Positions 34,218 to 41,623 of a stretch of DNA of 64,000 bases are shown here, in pieces (position 1 is the first letter of the stretch; each line of letters begins with the position of its first letter). A program made the position numbers and the translations under genes. The notes under the pieces were generated by a model. That model saw only the letters and a program-made list of their open reading frames with translations, made no database searches and was not told the DNA's origin. Location of the stretch: positions 124,001 through 188,000 of the forward strand of contig CAWBNO010000022.1 in the NCBI GenBank assembly GCA_963790095.1. The letters are read 5' to 3'. This DNA is from JAAXQD01 sp963790095 (GTDB lineage Bacteria; Desulfobacterota; Desulfobacteria; Desulfobacterales; UBA11574).

Positions 34218-35307
34218 TCACCGCGCTGTCGAGAATGGTCGACCAGAGCCGTCGGCTGTAAAGCAATCGAATGTGGTTGTGGGTAATATCCGGCACCGAG
34301 TCTCTGTAAACCGCCTCGGATGCTTTCAGTTCCACCATCATCTCCCGCATATCCGCAAAATCGTCCCCATGTTCTGCCACAAATTCCTCGAGCTTTTCCA
34401 CACTGCCCCGATCGAACTGGACCAGACTCCCCCGCTGGATTCCTTTGAAAATAAGCTTAAAATCTCCGGGGCTCATGGGCAGAAACGGCAGCAGTGCCAG
34501 ACCGGCCCGGAAATCCACCGCCACCAATCCAGCCGAAGGATCCGGGTCGGTTTCCTTTCGTTTCAGACAGTTCGGCTGACTCTTGCACGTGGACCACTCA
34601 TACTGTCTTGCGAACTCGTGTCCCCCCATGTCATGGAGCAGATTAACGAATTCCCCCATAAATTGATGCTTGGCTCTATATTCCGGCGAACCGACCCTAC
34701 CGGTATCCACTTCGTTGCCCTTGCGCCACTGTTTCAAGAAATCGAGACGGTCATCCACCTCCAAACGCCAGGTCCGCCCGTCTACCCATTCACTGAACTC
34801 GCCGCAGCTCCCCAGGGTATAGTCCACAAATGTTGCATGAATATCGACCACCCCTTGGGCATTCCCCCATCGAATCTCGGCCCCCCGCCGGATGAATTTT
34901 TGCCACAACGCCCCGGCCCTTGCCGCCGTGGGATTCACCTGAAGCTGAAAGGGGCCCTGGAATCCGATCCAATAGAGTGCATTTCGAAACAGTCGGGAAA
35001 AACCCGAAGGGGGAATCAGAATTTTCATGGCATAGGTGCCCCCCACCTCAAGACCGTCGATGGGCCCGTTTTGCCCTTCGATTTCCACCAGGTTTACACG
35101 GTATACCTGTCCGGCAAATCCCCCGCCCACAAACTTTTCGACCCTGGCCCGGACCCGCCCCTGATTCCCCCGGGCAAGTCCGGTGACATCATAAACGAGC
35201 ACGTCCCCCGGATCGTAACGGGCAATCCGCATGGGTCGATGCAACCCTGCGTCGCGAAATTTCGCCGAAAGGCCCTTGCATACTTCAACAGAATAATCCT
35301 GTGTCAT
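34201..35307 (-). CDS. Protein-kinase-fold-like protein, probably lacking the catalytic Asp
   Basis: A 368-residue cytoplasmic protein. Seen: a nucleotide-loop-like GGGFAGQVYRV (about 60-70) followed by YAMKIL with the VAIK-type lysine. Further on, QPNCLKR then GLVAVDFRAGLALL resembles the Asn of the catalytic loop and the metal-binding DFG (here DFR). The position expected for the catalytic Asp carries Cys, so it may be a pseudokinase or use altered chemistry. This is my reading of motifs, not a database match. Translationally coupled to the membrane protein downstream. Confidence 0.55.
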   Translation of the reverse strand: MTQDYSVEVCKGLSAKFRDAGLHRPMRIARYDPGDVLVYDVTGLARGNQGRVRARVEKFVGGGFAGQVYRVNLVEIEGQNGPIDGLEVGGTYAMKILIPPSGFSRLFRNALYWIGFQGPFQLQVNPTAARAGALWQKFIRRGAEIRWGNAQGVVDIHATFVDYTLGSCGEFSEWVDGRTWRLEVDDRLDFLKQWRKGNEVDTGRVGSPEYRAKHQFMGEFVNLLHDMGGHEFARQYEWSTCKSQPNCLKRKETDPDPSAGLVAVDFRAGLALLPFLPMSPGDFKLIFKGIQRGSLVQFDRGSVEKLEEFVAEHGDDFADMREMMVELKASEAVYRDSVPDITHNHIRLLYSRRLWSTILDSAVNGWKV

Positions 35308-35441
35308 TGATTCAGCTCGATATGTTCAATTGCCATCCCATAAGAAAATGGATAGGTGTTGACCCTGAAAGGGTTCGGAAATAACATTCAAAGGCTTTTC
35401 TTCCGCTGCAGACATCGGACTTTTCACGAGAAGGTCAAAAT

Positions 35442-35539
35442 TGATGATCTTGTAAAAAGTCATGAATTCAACTATAGATGGCTAAGTTAAAAGGTTCATA
35501 TACAAGGCGTTGTAGATGGGACTTTTTACGACGCCATCA
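35442..35539. repeat. 98-base MITE-like element with GACTTTTTACGA-type ends
   Basis: Inverted ends: left TGATGATCTTGTAAAAAGTC, right GACTTTTTACGACGCCATCA, 16 of 20 positions complementary. A further half-end (GGACTTTTCACGAG) lies at 35417-35430. The rest of the 35308-35733 gap is AT-rich and holds no gene I can support. Confidence 0.55.
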
Positions 35540-35733
35540 GAATTGACTTGTTAAAAAAACGTTGGATGAGTATAAAGATATGGTAATAGGGTGTCAAGCA
35601 GGTAAAAAGACCCTTTTTAACATCGTTACATCGTGTTTCCATTTTATATCCTATTTTTAATCCCATAAGCGTATCCTTAAATACGTCATCGAATTAACAG
35701 AATTAGAGCACCAGGCAAGAAAGGAAATCACCC

Positions 35734-37083
35734 ATGAACCCGGAAATGTTCAGAGAATACGACATCAGGGGAATCGCTGGAAAGGATATGACCGAGGATG
35801 ACGTTTTTCTGATCGGAAAAGGCGTCGGCACGTATCTCAAAAACCGCGGATGCACGAAGCTCAACGTGGGCCGGGACTGTAGACTGACGTCGGACCTGTA
35901 TTCTGAAAAGATTATCCAGGGTTTGACGTCCACGGGATGTGATGTCATGGACATCGGGGTTTGCCCCACGCCGGTATTCTACTTCTCCATCCAGCACTTT
36001 GACCAGGAAGGCGGGGTGATGGTTACGGCCAGCCACAATCCCGGAGAATACAACGGTTTCAAACTCTGCATCGGTTTGGATTCCATCCACGGGAAGGAAA
36101 TCCAGGAAATTCTCGGGATCATCACTGAAAAATCGTTTGCCACGGGAGACGGGTCCCGTTCCGCGGGGGACGCGGTCACACCCTACCGGGAATTTTTGGA
36201 AAACAACATAGCCCTGTCCGGGCCCATCAAGGTGGGCGTAGATGCAGGGAACGGAACCGCAGGGGTGGTGGCGGTGCCCATACTCAAGAATATCGGTTGT
36301 GACGTATATGATATTTACTGCGATATGGACGGCACATTCCCCAACCACGAAGCCGACCCGACGGTTGAAAAGAACATGCAGGATCTCATCGCCATGGTCA
36401 GGGAAAAAAAATTGGATGTGGGCATCGGCTTTGACGGCGACGGCGATCGTATCGGCGTTGTGGATGAAAAGGGGACCCTCATCTTTGGAGACAAGCTGCT
36501 GATCATATTTGCCCGGGAGATCCTGTCGAGGAAACCCGGGGCAACCTTCATATCTGAAGTAAAATGCTCAAAGACCCTGTACGACGACATCGAAAAACAC
36601 GGGGGACGGGCCATTATGTGGCGAACCGGGCATTCCTTGATCAAAAAGAAAATGAAAGTCGAAAAAGCCGAACTGGCCGGGGAAATGAGCGGCCACATGT
36701 TTTTTGCCGACCGGTATTTCGGTTATGACGATGCCACCTATGCCTGCTGCCGGCTCCTTGAAATATTGACCCGAACCGGAATGAAAATATCAGATCTTTT
36801 GTCCGATGTCCCCAAGACCTATTCCACCCCGGAAATCCGCGTGGAATGTCCGGATGATAAAAAGTTTGCCCTGGTGGAGAAAGTGACCGAATTTTTCCGG
36901 AAGGAACACAACGTTATCGATATCGACGGCGTCCGTGTTTTGTTCGATGACGGATGGGGCCTGGTCCGTGCATCCAACACCCAGCCGGCCCTTGTGCTCC
37001 GTTTTGAAGCCATGTCGGAATCGAGGCTTTTGGAGATCAGAGACCTTGTGGAATCCACCCTGGCGGACTTTAAGAACGCATAA
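35734..37083 (+). CDS. Phosphomannomutase/phosphoglucomutase
   Basis: A 449-residue alpha-D-phosphohexomutase with four domains: phosphoserine loop TASHNP (Ser100), metal loop GFDGDGDR (about 232-239), sugar-specificity loop GEMSGH, and the C-terminal phosphate-binding domain ending near RASNTQPALVLRFEA. It converts mannose-6-P or glucose-6-P to the 1-phosphate, feeding GDP-mannose or UDP-glucose pools for the glycan locus downstream. AAAGGAAA precedes the ATG; a strong terminator follows. AlgC/ManB type cannot be separated by eye. Confidence 0.92.
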   Translation: MNPEMFREYDIRGIAGKDMTEDDVFLIGKGVGTYLKNRGCTKLNVGRDCRLTSDLYSEKIIQGLTSTGCDVMDIGVCPTPVFYFSIQHFDQEGGVMVTASHNPGEYNGFKLCIGLDSIHGKEIQEILGIITEKSFATGDGSRSAGDAVTPYREFLENNIALSGPIKVGVDAGNGTAGVVAVPILKNIGCDVYDIYCDMDGTFPNHEADPTVEKNMQDLIAMVREKKLDVGIGFDGDGDRIGVVDEKGTLIFGDKLLIIFAREILSRKPGATFISEVKCSKTLYDDIEKHGGRAIMWRTGHSLIKKKMKVEKAELAGEMSGHMFFADRYFGYDDATYACCRLLEILTRTGMKISDLLSDVPKTYSTPEIRVECPDDKKFALVEKVTEFFRKEHNVIDIDGVRVLFDDGWGLVRASNTQPALVLRFEAMSESRLLEIRDLVESTLADFKNA

Positions 37084-37136
37084 CACTGCCCCAAGGGTCT
37101 TTTGGACATTTTGACAATTAATTCTATTGAAATATC

Positions 37137-37171
37137 ACGCCATCCCTTTTACAGTGGATGGCGTCTTCTTT
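37137..37171 (+). terminator. Rho-independent terminator after phosphomannomutase
   Basis: Perfect 9-base stem ACGCCATCC (37137-37145) / GGATGGCGT (37156-37164) with a 10-base loop, followed by CTTCTTT. Confidence 0.75.
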
Positions 37172-37254
37172 GTCGGGCGGCATTTTCCGGGTTTTTCTTG
37201 AACCCAAATTGAGGGATTGTCGAGTTTGCCGATGATGTATTGAAACGCTTTTGT

Positions 37255-38471
37255 ATGAAAAAAATCGATAAAAACATATTCGGTGTTCTGTTCTTTTCCA
37301 TGTTCGGTACCGTCACCGGCGTGGGAATCGTGGTTCCCCTGCTTCCCATCTACGCCCACAATCTGGGGGCAAGCGGCCTGTACATCGGTTTGATATTCGG
37401 CGCATTTTCCATTTCCAGAACTTTTTTTCTCCCGTATTTCGGCAGGCAGTCCGACAAAAAAGGGAGAAAGCCGTTTATCGTTGCAGGACTTTTCGCCTAT
37501 ACCGTCGTTTCACTGGCGTTCATACTCTCAAACAGTGTCGAATCCCTCATTGCCTTTAGATTTATTCAAGGCATTGCATCCGCCATGATAATGCCGGCTG
37601 TTCAGGCCTATGTGGGGATATCACGCCCACCGGCCGTGAAGGTTTCACCATGGGGTTGTTCAATATGTCCATGTTCATGGGACTGAGCATCGGCCCCCTC
37701 ATCGGCGGCGTTATCCGTGACCGATTCAGCCTGGACACCTCCTTTGCGGCCATGGGAATTCTGACGTTTCTGGGTTTTATGCTGAGCTTCTTCCTCCTTC
37801 CCCCCACCAAAACAGAGCGGGTCGTGAACCGGGGGATCGCGCCGTTGGCATGGAGATGGGTGCTCCAGGACAAAGAAATGGCCGGGCTTTTTCTCTTCAG
37901 GCTTGCCTATGCAGCGTGTATCGGGGTCATCTGGAGTTTTCTTCCGGTGCTGGCGGATTTGGAGTTTTCACTCTCGAGTTCCGCCATTGGTATTCTGGTG
38001 ACCATCGGCGTCTTCACCAGCGGATTGCTGCACGTTCCCATGGGGTTCATGGCAGACCGGGTGAACCGGAAAATGATGGTGGTGACCGGAGGATTGATCA
38101 TCACCTATGCAATTTTCTCTTTTGACTGGGCAGACACCTTCGGGGATCTGTTGCTGGCCAGTATATTGTTCGGCCTGGGCGGCGGCATTTCAATGCCGGC
38201 GTTGATGGCACTGGCGGTTCTAAAGGGCGGTGAAACCGATGGTATGGGATCGGTCATGGGCCTTCTGGCAATGGCCCACAGTCTGGGGATGCTGGCCGGA
38301 TCATTACTGGCGGGTTTGATGATGGATGTTTCCCGGCTTCGCAACGCGTTTCCAACAGGGGCTGTCATGATGATCTTCAGTCTGGGTATGTTCATGGTTC
38401 TGACGCATCATAAAAAAGTGGTGTCCATCCAGGCAGATCCGAGGACCCGCCCCGTGGATCTCGAGGGCTGA
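37255..38471 (+). CDS. MFS transporter, interrupted by a -1 frameshift
   Basis: Two overlapping frames form one 12-helix major facilitator of about 405 residues. The first frame contains the MFS loop RQSDKKGRKPF between helices 2 and 3 and runs to VQAYVG. The second frame continues DITPTGREGFTMGLFNMSM. One missing G in the G4 run at 37614-37617 accounts for the break. The second half contains the matching ADRVNRK loop. Likely a drug or metabolite exporter; the substrate is unknown. ATG 37255 is chosen over TTG 37240; no clear ribosome site. Confidence 0.85.
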
Positions 38472-38480
38472 AAAGAAAAG

Positions 38481-38530
38481 AATCCGGACCCATCCTATAT
38501 CCCTCCACAGGGGGGAGGACCCGGATTTTT
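38481..38530. terminator. Bidirectional terminator between the MFS and zinc-ribbon genes
   Basis: AATCCGG (38481-38487) pairs with CCGGATT (38521-38527), with an inner CCTCC/GGAGG stem, followed by TTT on the + strand. It lies between two convergent genes. Confidence 0.6.
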
Positions 38531-38915
38531 AGAGGTCTTGCAGCTTGCCGCATTCCTTGCAGCGCCCGTCCGGACCGATAACGCCGATGCAGCTTTCATC
38601 ACTGCACAGGGTGCGCTGCTCCCATTCTAAATCCGTGATGGTTTCCGCGTCTTCATCTGCCGAAAATTCCTCCGCGTCTTCATCCGCCGAAAATTCTTCC
38701 ATGTCTTCGTCGGCATCTTCATCTTCGACAGCTTCTTCAAAATCCCCATCGGCCGGCGCTTGTTCGATATTTTCGGCGGGTCCGCCGGCATAGGGAAGCC
38801 CGCATTCCTTGCAGCGTCCGTCCGGACCGATGACGCCGATGCAGCTTTCATCACTGCACAGGATGCGCTGCTCCCATTCTAAATCCGTCTCGTTTTTATT
38901 TTCTTCAGTTTCCAT
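38529..38915 (-). CDS. Small acidic protein with two identical zinc-ribbon modules
   Basis: A 128-residue cytoplasmic protein with a 28-residue module present twice (about 11-39 and 95-123). Each carries CSDESCIGVIGPDGRCKECG, a C-x4-C-x9-C-x2-C zinc ribbon (Cys20/25/35/38 and 104/109/119/122). Between them lies a highly acidic linker with tandem EEFSADEDA units. The two modules are encoded by 87-base direct repeats, so duplication is recent or homogenised. Function unknown; a protein- or nucleic-acid-binding adaptor is possible. Confidence 0.75.
   Translation of the reverse strand: METEENKNETDLEWEQRILCSDESCIGVIGPDGRCKECGLPYAGGPAENIEQAPADGDFEEAVEDEDADEDMEEFSADEDAEEFSADEDAETITDLEWEQRTLCSDESCIGVIGPDGRCKECGKLQDL
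38550..38636. repeat. 87-base direct repeat, copy 1 (mate 38802-38888)
   Basis: Encodes the C-terminal zinc-ribbon module; differs from 38802-38888 at only three positions by eye. An intragenic duplication within the zinc-ribbon gene. Confidence 0.9.
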
Positions 38916-39026
38916 GTTAATCTTCTCTATGTAAATATCCGGTCCGAGGGCCCGGCTTTGGGTTACCCCTGGAAGGGGTTTTTTAGTTAAAGCCGAACAA
39001 GTTAAAAGTGCCTTGATCTAAAATGC

Positions 39027-39123
39027 CTAAAGTTATGGTGTCGCTCCCGCCTGCCATTGCAAGGCACGAGCGGGCAGGTCGCTCCGCTGATTTTACATGA
39101 TTGGCAGAATTCCTTAACTTTAG
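39027..39123. repeat. 97-base inverted-repeat element
   Basis: Ends CTAAAGTTA (39027-39035) and TAACTTTAG (39115-39123) are perfect inverted 9-mers. The interior holds GCGGGCAGG-type partial inverted repeats. Noncoding, upstream of a candidate small RNA. Confidence 0.4.
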
Positions 39124-39144
39124 CTCACTTCAAACTCATGCAGT

Positions 39145-39197
39145 GTTCTCCAGGCTGAGCCGGAGAACTCTGACCTGGTCAAGAGGATCAGGTTTTT
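39145..39197 (+). ncRNA. Candidate small RNA or leader end: hairpin followed by terminator
   Basis: Hairpin 1: GTTCTCC (39145-39151) / GGAGAAC (39162-39168) with an inner GGC/GCC stem. Hairpin 2: ACCTGGTC (39173-39180) / GATCAGGT (39186-39193) with loop AAGAG, then T5. The second is a textbook Rho-independent terminator on the + strand, yet no + strand gene ends here (the nearest ends at 38471). A terminated noncoding transcript is therefore possible. The rest of 38916-39529 holds another small CCCCT/AGGGG hairpin with T6 (38966-38984) and otherwise nothing I can name. Confidence 0.35.
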
Positions 39198-39463
39198 CAA
39201 GTTAAATAAAAGTCGTGGTTTTAAGCGTAATAACAACTGCCTATCACAAAAAATCGCTGAAGTCAAAACGGTCCGGCAGATCTTTTTGAAAAATATCCCC
39301 TTTTATCCTGAAACGGAAGCAGACACCATGGAGCGGCCATATTTTTTTGCGGGCGCGTCGGGATTTAAAATTTGACATGCCCGACAATTTATAATAATGT
39401 GTTACCCGATATGATATATGGTTATATGGTTTGCAAAAATATTATATAATTACACCTCACAGT

Positions 39464-39511
39464 GAGACCTTTGAGAAATGTTCAGCATTATCTGCCCGTC
39501 CAAGAGGTCTC
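39464..39511. repeat. MITE-like element, family GAGACCTTTG, minimal copy E
   Basis: Only the two ends remain: GAGACCTTTG (39464-39473) and AGAGGTCTC (39503-39511), with 29 bases between. The right end is 18 bases before the FecR-like start, whose GGAGG lies just outside it. Confidence 0.5.
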
Positions 39512-39529
39512 GAACATGGAGGGAAAAAG

Positions 39530-40336
39530 ATGCAGAATATCCGAAAAAATAAAACCCGATTCAGTGTCATAACCCTGTGTGTCATTCTAATGTTTGCGTC
39601 CACAGGTTTTTCTGCAGGATCGTCCGCGGGCAGAATCCTCCCCAAAGGTACCGTAAGCCTGTTCCACGACCATCAGAAAATCGGTGAATTCACTTCCGAA
39701 GCGCCCCTTCCCGAAGACACCCTAATGTCCGTCCAGGGAGGGTGCAGCGTCAAACTGAAGGATCTCTACCTCATGGCTGTGGACAAAAGCCTTTTTTCTG
39801 TGACAACCCACACCGATTCCCGAAAATTGACCGTAAAATCCGGCACCGTATATTTTGCCCTTTCCGCCCTGCCCCGGGCACTGGTGTTTCAAACGCCCAG
39901 CGGCGTGATCACCACCCATGAGGTCATGATCAAAGCCGCTTCCAGCGGCCAATCGTTAAAAGGATACGTGCTCGTGGAAAAGGGAATCACACGGGTGGGG
40001 GTCCTCGAAGGGGGTACCATGGTGATGATGGTGGACGACGGCCGGCCCATAACCATCGATGCCGGTCATGAGCTCAGGTTGGCACAGGCTGAAATTTTCA
40101 AAGAAGATAAAGAGGAAGGAAAAACTGAAGAAGGCGCTCAGGAAGGTGCTCCTGAAGGCACTCCTGAAGGGACGCCTGCCGAAGAACCCACCGGCACCGA
40201 AGTTTCCACCAGCGGTGTATCAACCACGGCGGCTGTTGTGGGAGGTATTGTTTTGGTAGGTGCTGGAATCGGCCTTGCTGCCGGCGGCGGCGGCGGGGGC
40301 GATGACGGCGGGGGGGGAAGCCCGGCGTCGCCGTGA
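39530..40336 (+). CDS. Secreted FecR-like domain protein with glycine-rich C-terminus
   Basis: A 268-residue protein. The start at 39530 (MQNIRKNKTRF) has GGAGG seven bases upstream; a codon at 39431 would read through the repeat. Signal peptide to about FSAGS. Residues 30-180 resemble FecR-type beta domains (RILPKGTVSLF, then LTVKSGTVYFAL and a VFQTPSGVITTHEV strand set). An acidic repeat follows (EGAPEGTPEGTP), then a hydrophobic segment VVGGIVLVGAGIGLAAG and a Gly/Asp tail. Anchoring in an envelope membrane is likely. It precedes wza, so a role in the polysaccharide export site is plausible. Confidence 0.7.
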   Translation: MQNIRKNKTRFSVITLCVILMFASTGFSAGSSAGRILPKGTVSLFHDHQKIGEFTSEAPLPEDTLMSVQGGCSVKLKDLYLMAVDKSLFSVTTHTDSRKLTVKSGTVYFALSALPRALVFQTPSGVITTHEVMIKAASSGQSLKGYVLVEKGITRVGVLEGGTMVMMVDDGRPITIDAGHELRLAQAEIFKEDKEEGKTEEGAQEGAPEGTPEGTPAEEPTGTEVSTSGVSTTAAVVGGIVLVGAGIGLAAGGGGGGDDGGGGSPASP

Positions 40337-40400
40337 GACGGCATAAAAAGTCCTCCGGTCTAACAAACTCCATCAGACACTTTCGCGGTAGCTCATCTGG

Positions 40401-40544
40401 GGAGACCTTTGAAAAATTTTCATTTTTGTTCAAATTCAAGGAAGGCGAAAATTTTAACCGCAGGAATACATTGAGTATTTCGAGGATTATAATTTGAGAC
40501 TGACGCAGAATTTGGGCAAAAAGGGACGTTTTGTAAAGGTCTCC
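40401..40544. repeat. MITE-like element, family GAGACCTTTG, copy C (best ends)
   Basis: A 144-base element with perfect-looking 11-base ends GGAGACCTTTG and TAAAGGTCTCC (one mismatch at the inner base). The interior is shared with copies A and B but shortened in the second half. It lies between the FecR-like gene and wza, ending 38 bases before the wza ATG. Confidence 0.8.
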
Positions 40545-40582
40545 TGGTGACCTGCCGCTTTCCGTTTATACCTCTGGAAAAC

Positions 40583-41611
40583 ATGTTGAAAAAAAACGAA
40601 CATCTTTACATTTTATTATCGATAATTCTGGCCGCGGCGGTTCTCGCCGGTGCTTTGACCGCCTGCAGCAACAACCAGAACACCACCGAGGCCATTGTAA
40701 AGAAATACGCCGCCGTACCGGTCAAAGAAGATGAAATCACCCGTCTTAACGAACAGATGTTCGCCACCGCCAAGATGCGCACTGACCCCAGCGATTATCT
40801 CCTGGGTGCCGGGGATCTCCTGGAAATCACCGTGTTCGAATCCGAAAGCCTGAATACCACGGCCCGGGTCAGCTCCCGGGGATACGTAACCCTTCCGCTC
40901 CTGGGGCAGATCAAGGTCAAGGAGTTGACGGCCCGTGAAGCCGAGGTAAAAATCGAAAGTCTTTACCGGGCAAAATACATTAAAGACCCCCATGTCAGCG
41001 TATTTGTCGAAGAACACCTGAGCCAGCGTGTGACCCTGGTGGGACAGTTCAAACAGCCCGGAACCTACGAATACCCTTCAAAGCAGAGCCTCCTGGATGT
41101 GATGGCCCTGGCCGGGGGCCTCACCGACAACGCAGGACATACCGTCCAGGTCCGGCGCCATTCCGCGCGCCCCGATGAACCGAATGTGTTGCTGGTGGAT
41201 CTGGATGAGTTGATAAAGGAAGGAAAGACGGACTTGAATGTGGAGATCAGAGGCGGGGATATCATTTTTGCCCCCGAGGCCGGCCATTTCTTTGTGGACG
41301 GTGCCATCCGCCACCCGGGATCCTATCCCATCAAAGACAATCTGGTTCTAAGGGAGGCGCTCCTGGCTGCCGGGGGGATTGCCCCCTGGGGTCTCAAGGA
41401 TTCTTTGGTCTTGATCCGGGTCGTCGAGAGGAAGCAACGCAACGTCATCGAGATCGATCTGAACAAGCCGGAAAATCAAGAAATGAAAATACAACCCGCG
41501 GACGTCATCGTGGTCAAAAGCAGCTCCTGGGGCAAGATGGTTCACGGATCGGGGGTATGGATCGGACTCCCTGGAGTCGCCGGTGTGGGGTATAAGAATC
41601 CGGAGCAGTAA
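40583..41611 (+). CDS. Polysaccharide export outer-membrane lipoprotein (Wza-like)
   Basis: A 342-residue lipoprotein. The ATG at 40583 gives a lipobox LTAC with Cys28; the GTG at 40547 would only add 12 residues before the signal peptide. The poly_export domain starts at YLLGAGDLLEITVFESESL and is followed by two SLBB-type beta-grasp domains (VTLVGQFKQPGTYEYPSKQS and FVDGAIRHPGSYPIKDN). It forms the periplasmic/outer-membrane channel partner of the Wzc-like kinase encoded at 43926-46253. Confidence 0.9.
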   Translation: MLKKNEHLYILLSIILAAAVLAGALTACSNNQNTTEAIVKKYAAVPVKEDEITRLNEQMFATAKMRTDPSDYLLGAGDLLEITVFESESLNTTARVSSRGYVTLPLLGQIKVKELTAREAEVKIESLYRAKYIKDPHVSVFVEEHLSQRVTLVGQFKQPGTYEYPSKQSLLDVMALAGGLTDNAGHTVQVRRHSARPDEPNVLLVDLDELIKEGKTDLNVEIRGGDIIFAPEAGHFFVDGAIRHPGSYPIKDNLVLREALLAAGGIAPWGLKDSLVLIRVVERKQRNVIEIDLNKPENQEMKIQPADVIVVKSSSWGKMVHGSGVWIGLPGVAGVGYKNPEQ

Positions 41612-41623
41612 AAATTTTCGGGG

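Noticed and set aside
34105..35310. A 401-codon open frame on the + strand
   Set aside because: It is fully antisense to the kinase-fold-like gene, which has better motifs and gene coupling; no recognisable protein features.
37600..37630. Programmed frameshift in the MFS gene
   Set aside because: The break is explained by one base in a G run, and transporters of this family are not recoded.
38966..38984. CCCCT/AGGGG hairpin with T6 as a gene terminator
   Set aside because: No + strand gene ends nearby, the stem is only five bases, and it may be incidental; mentioned only within the candidate RNA entry.
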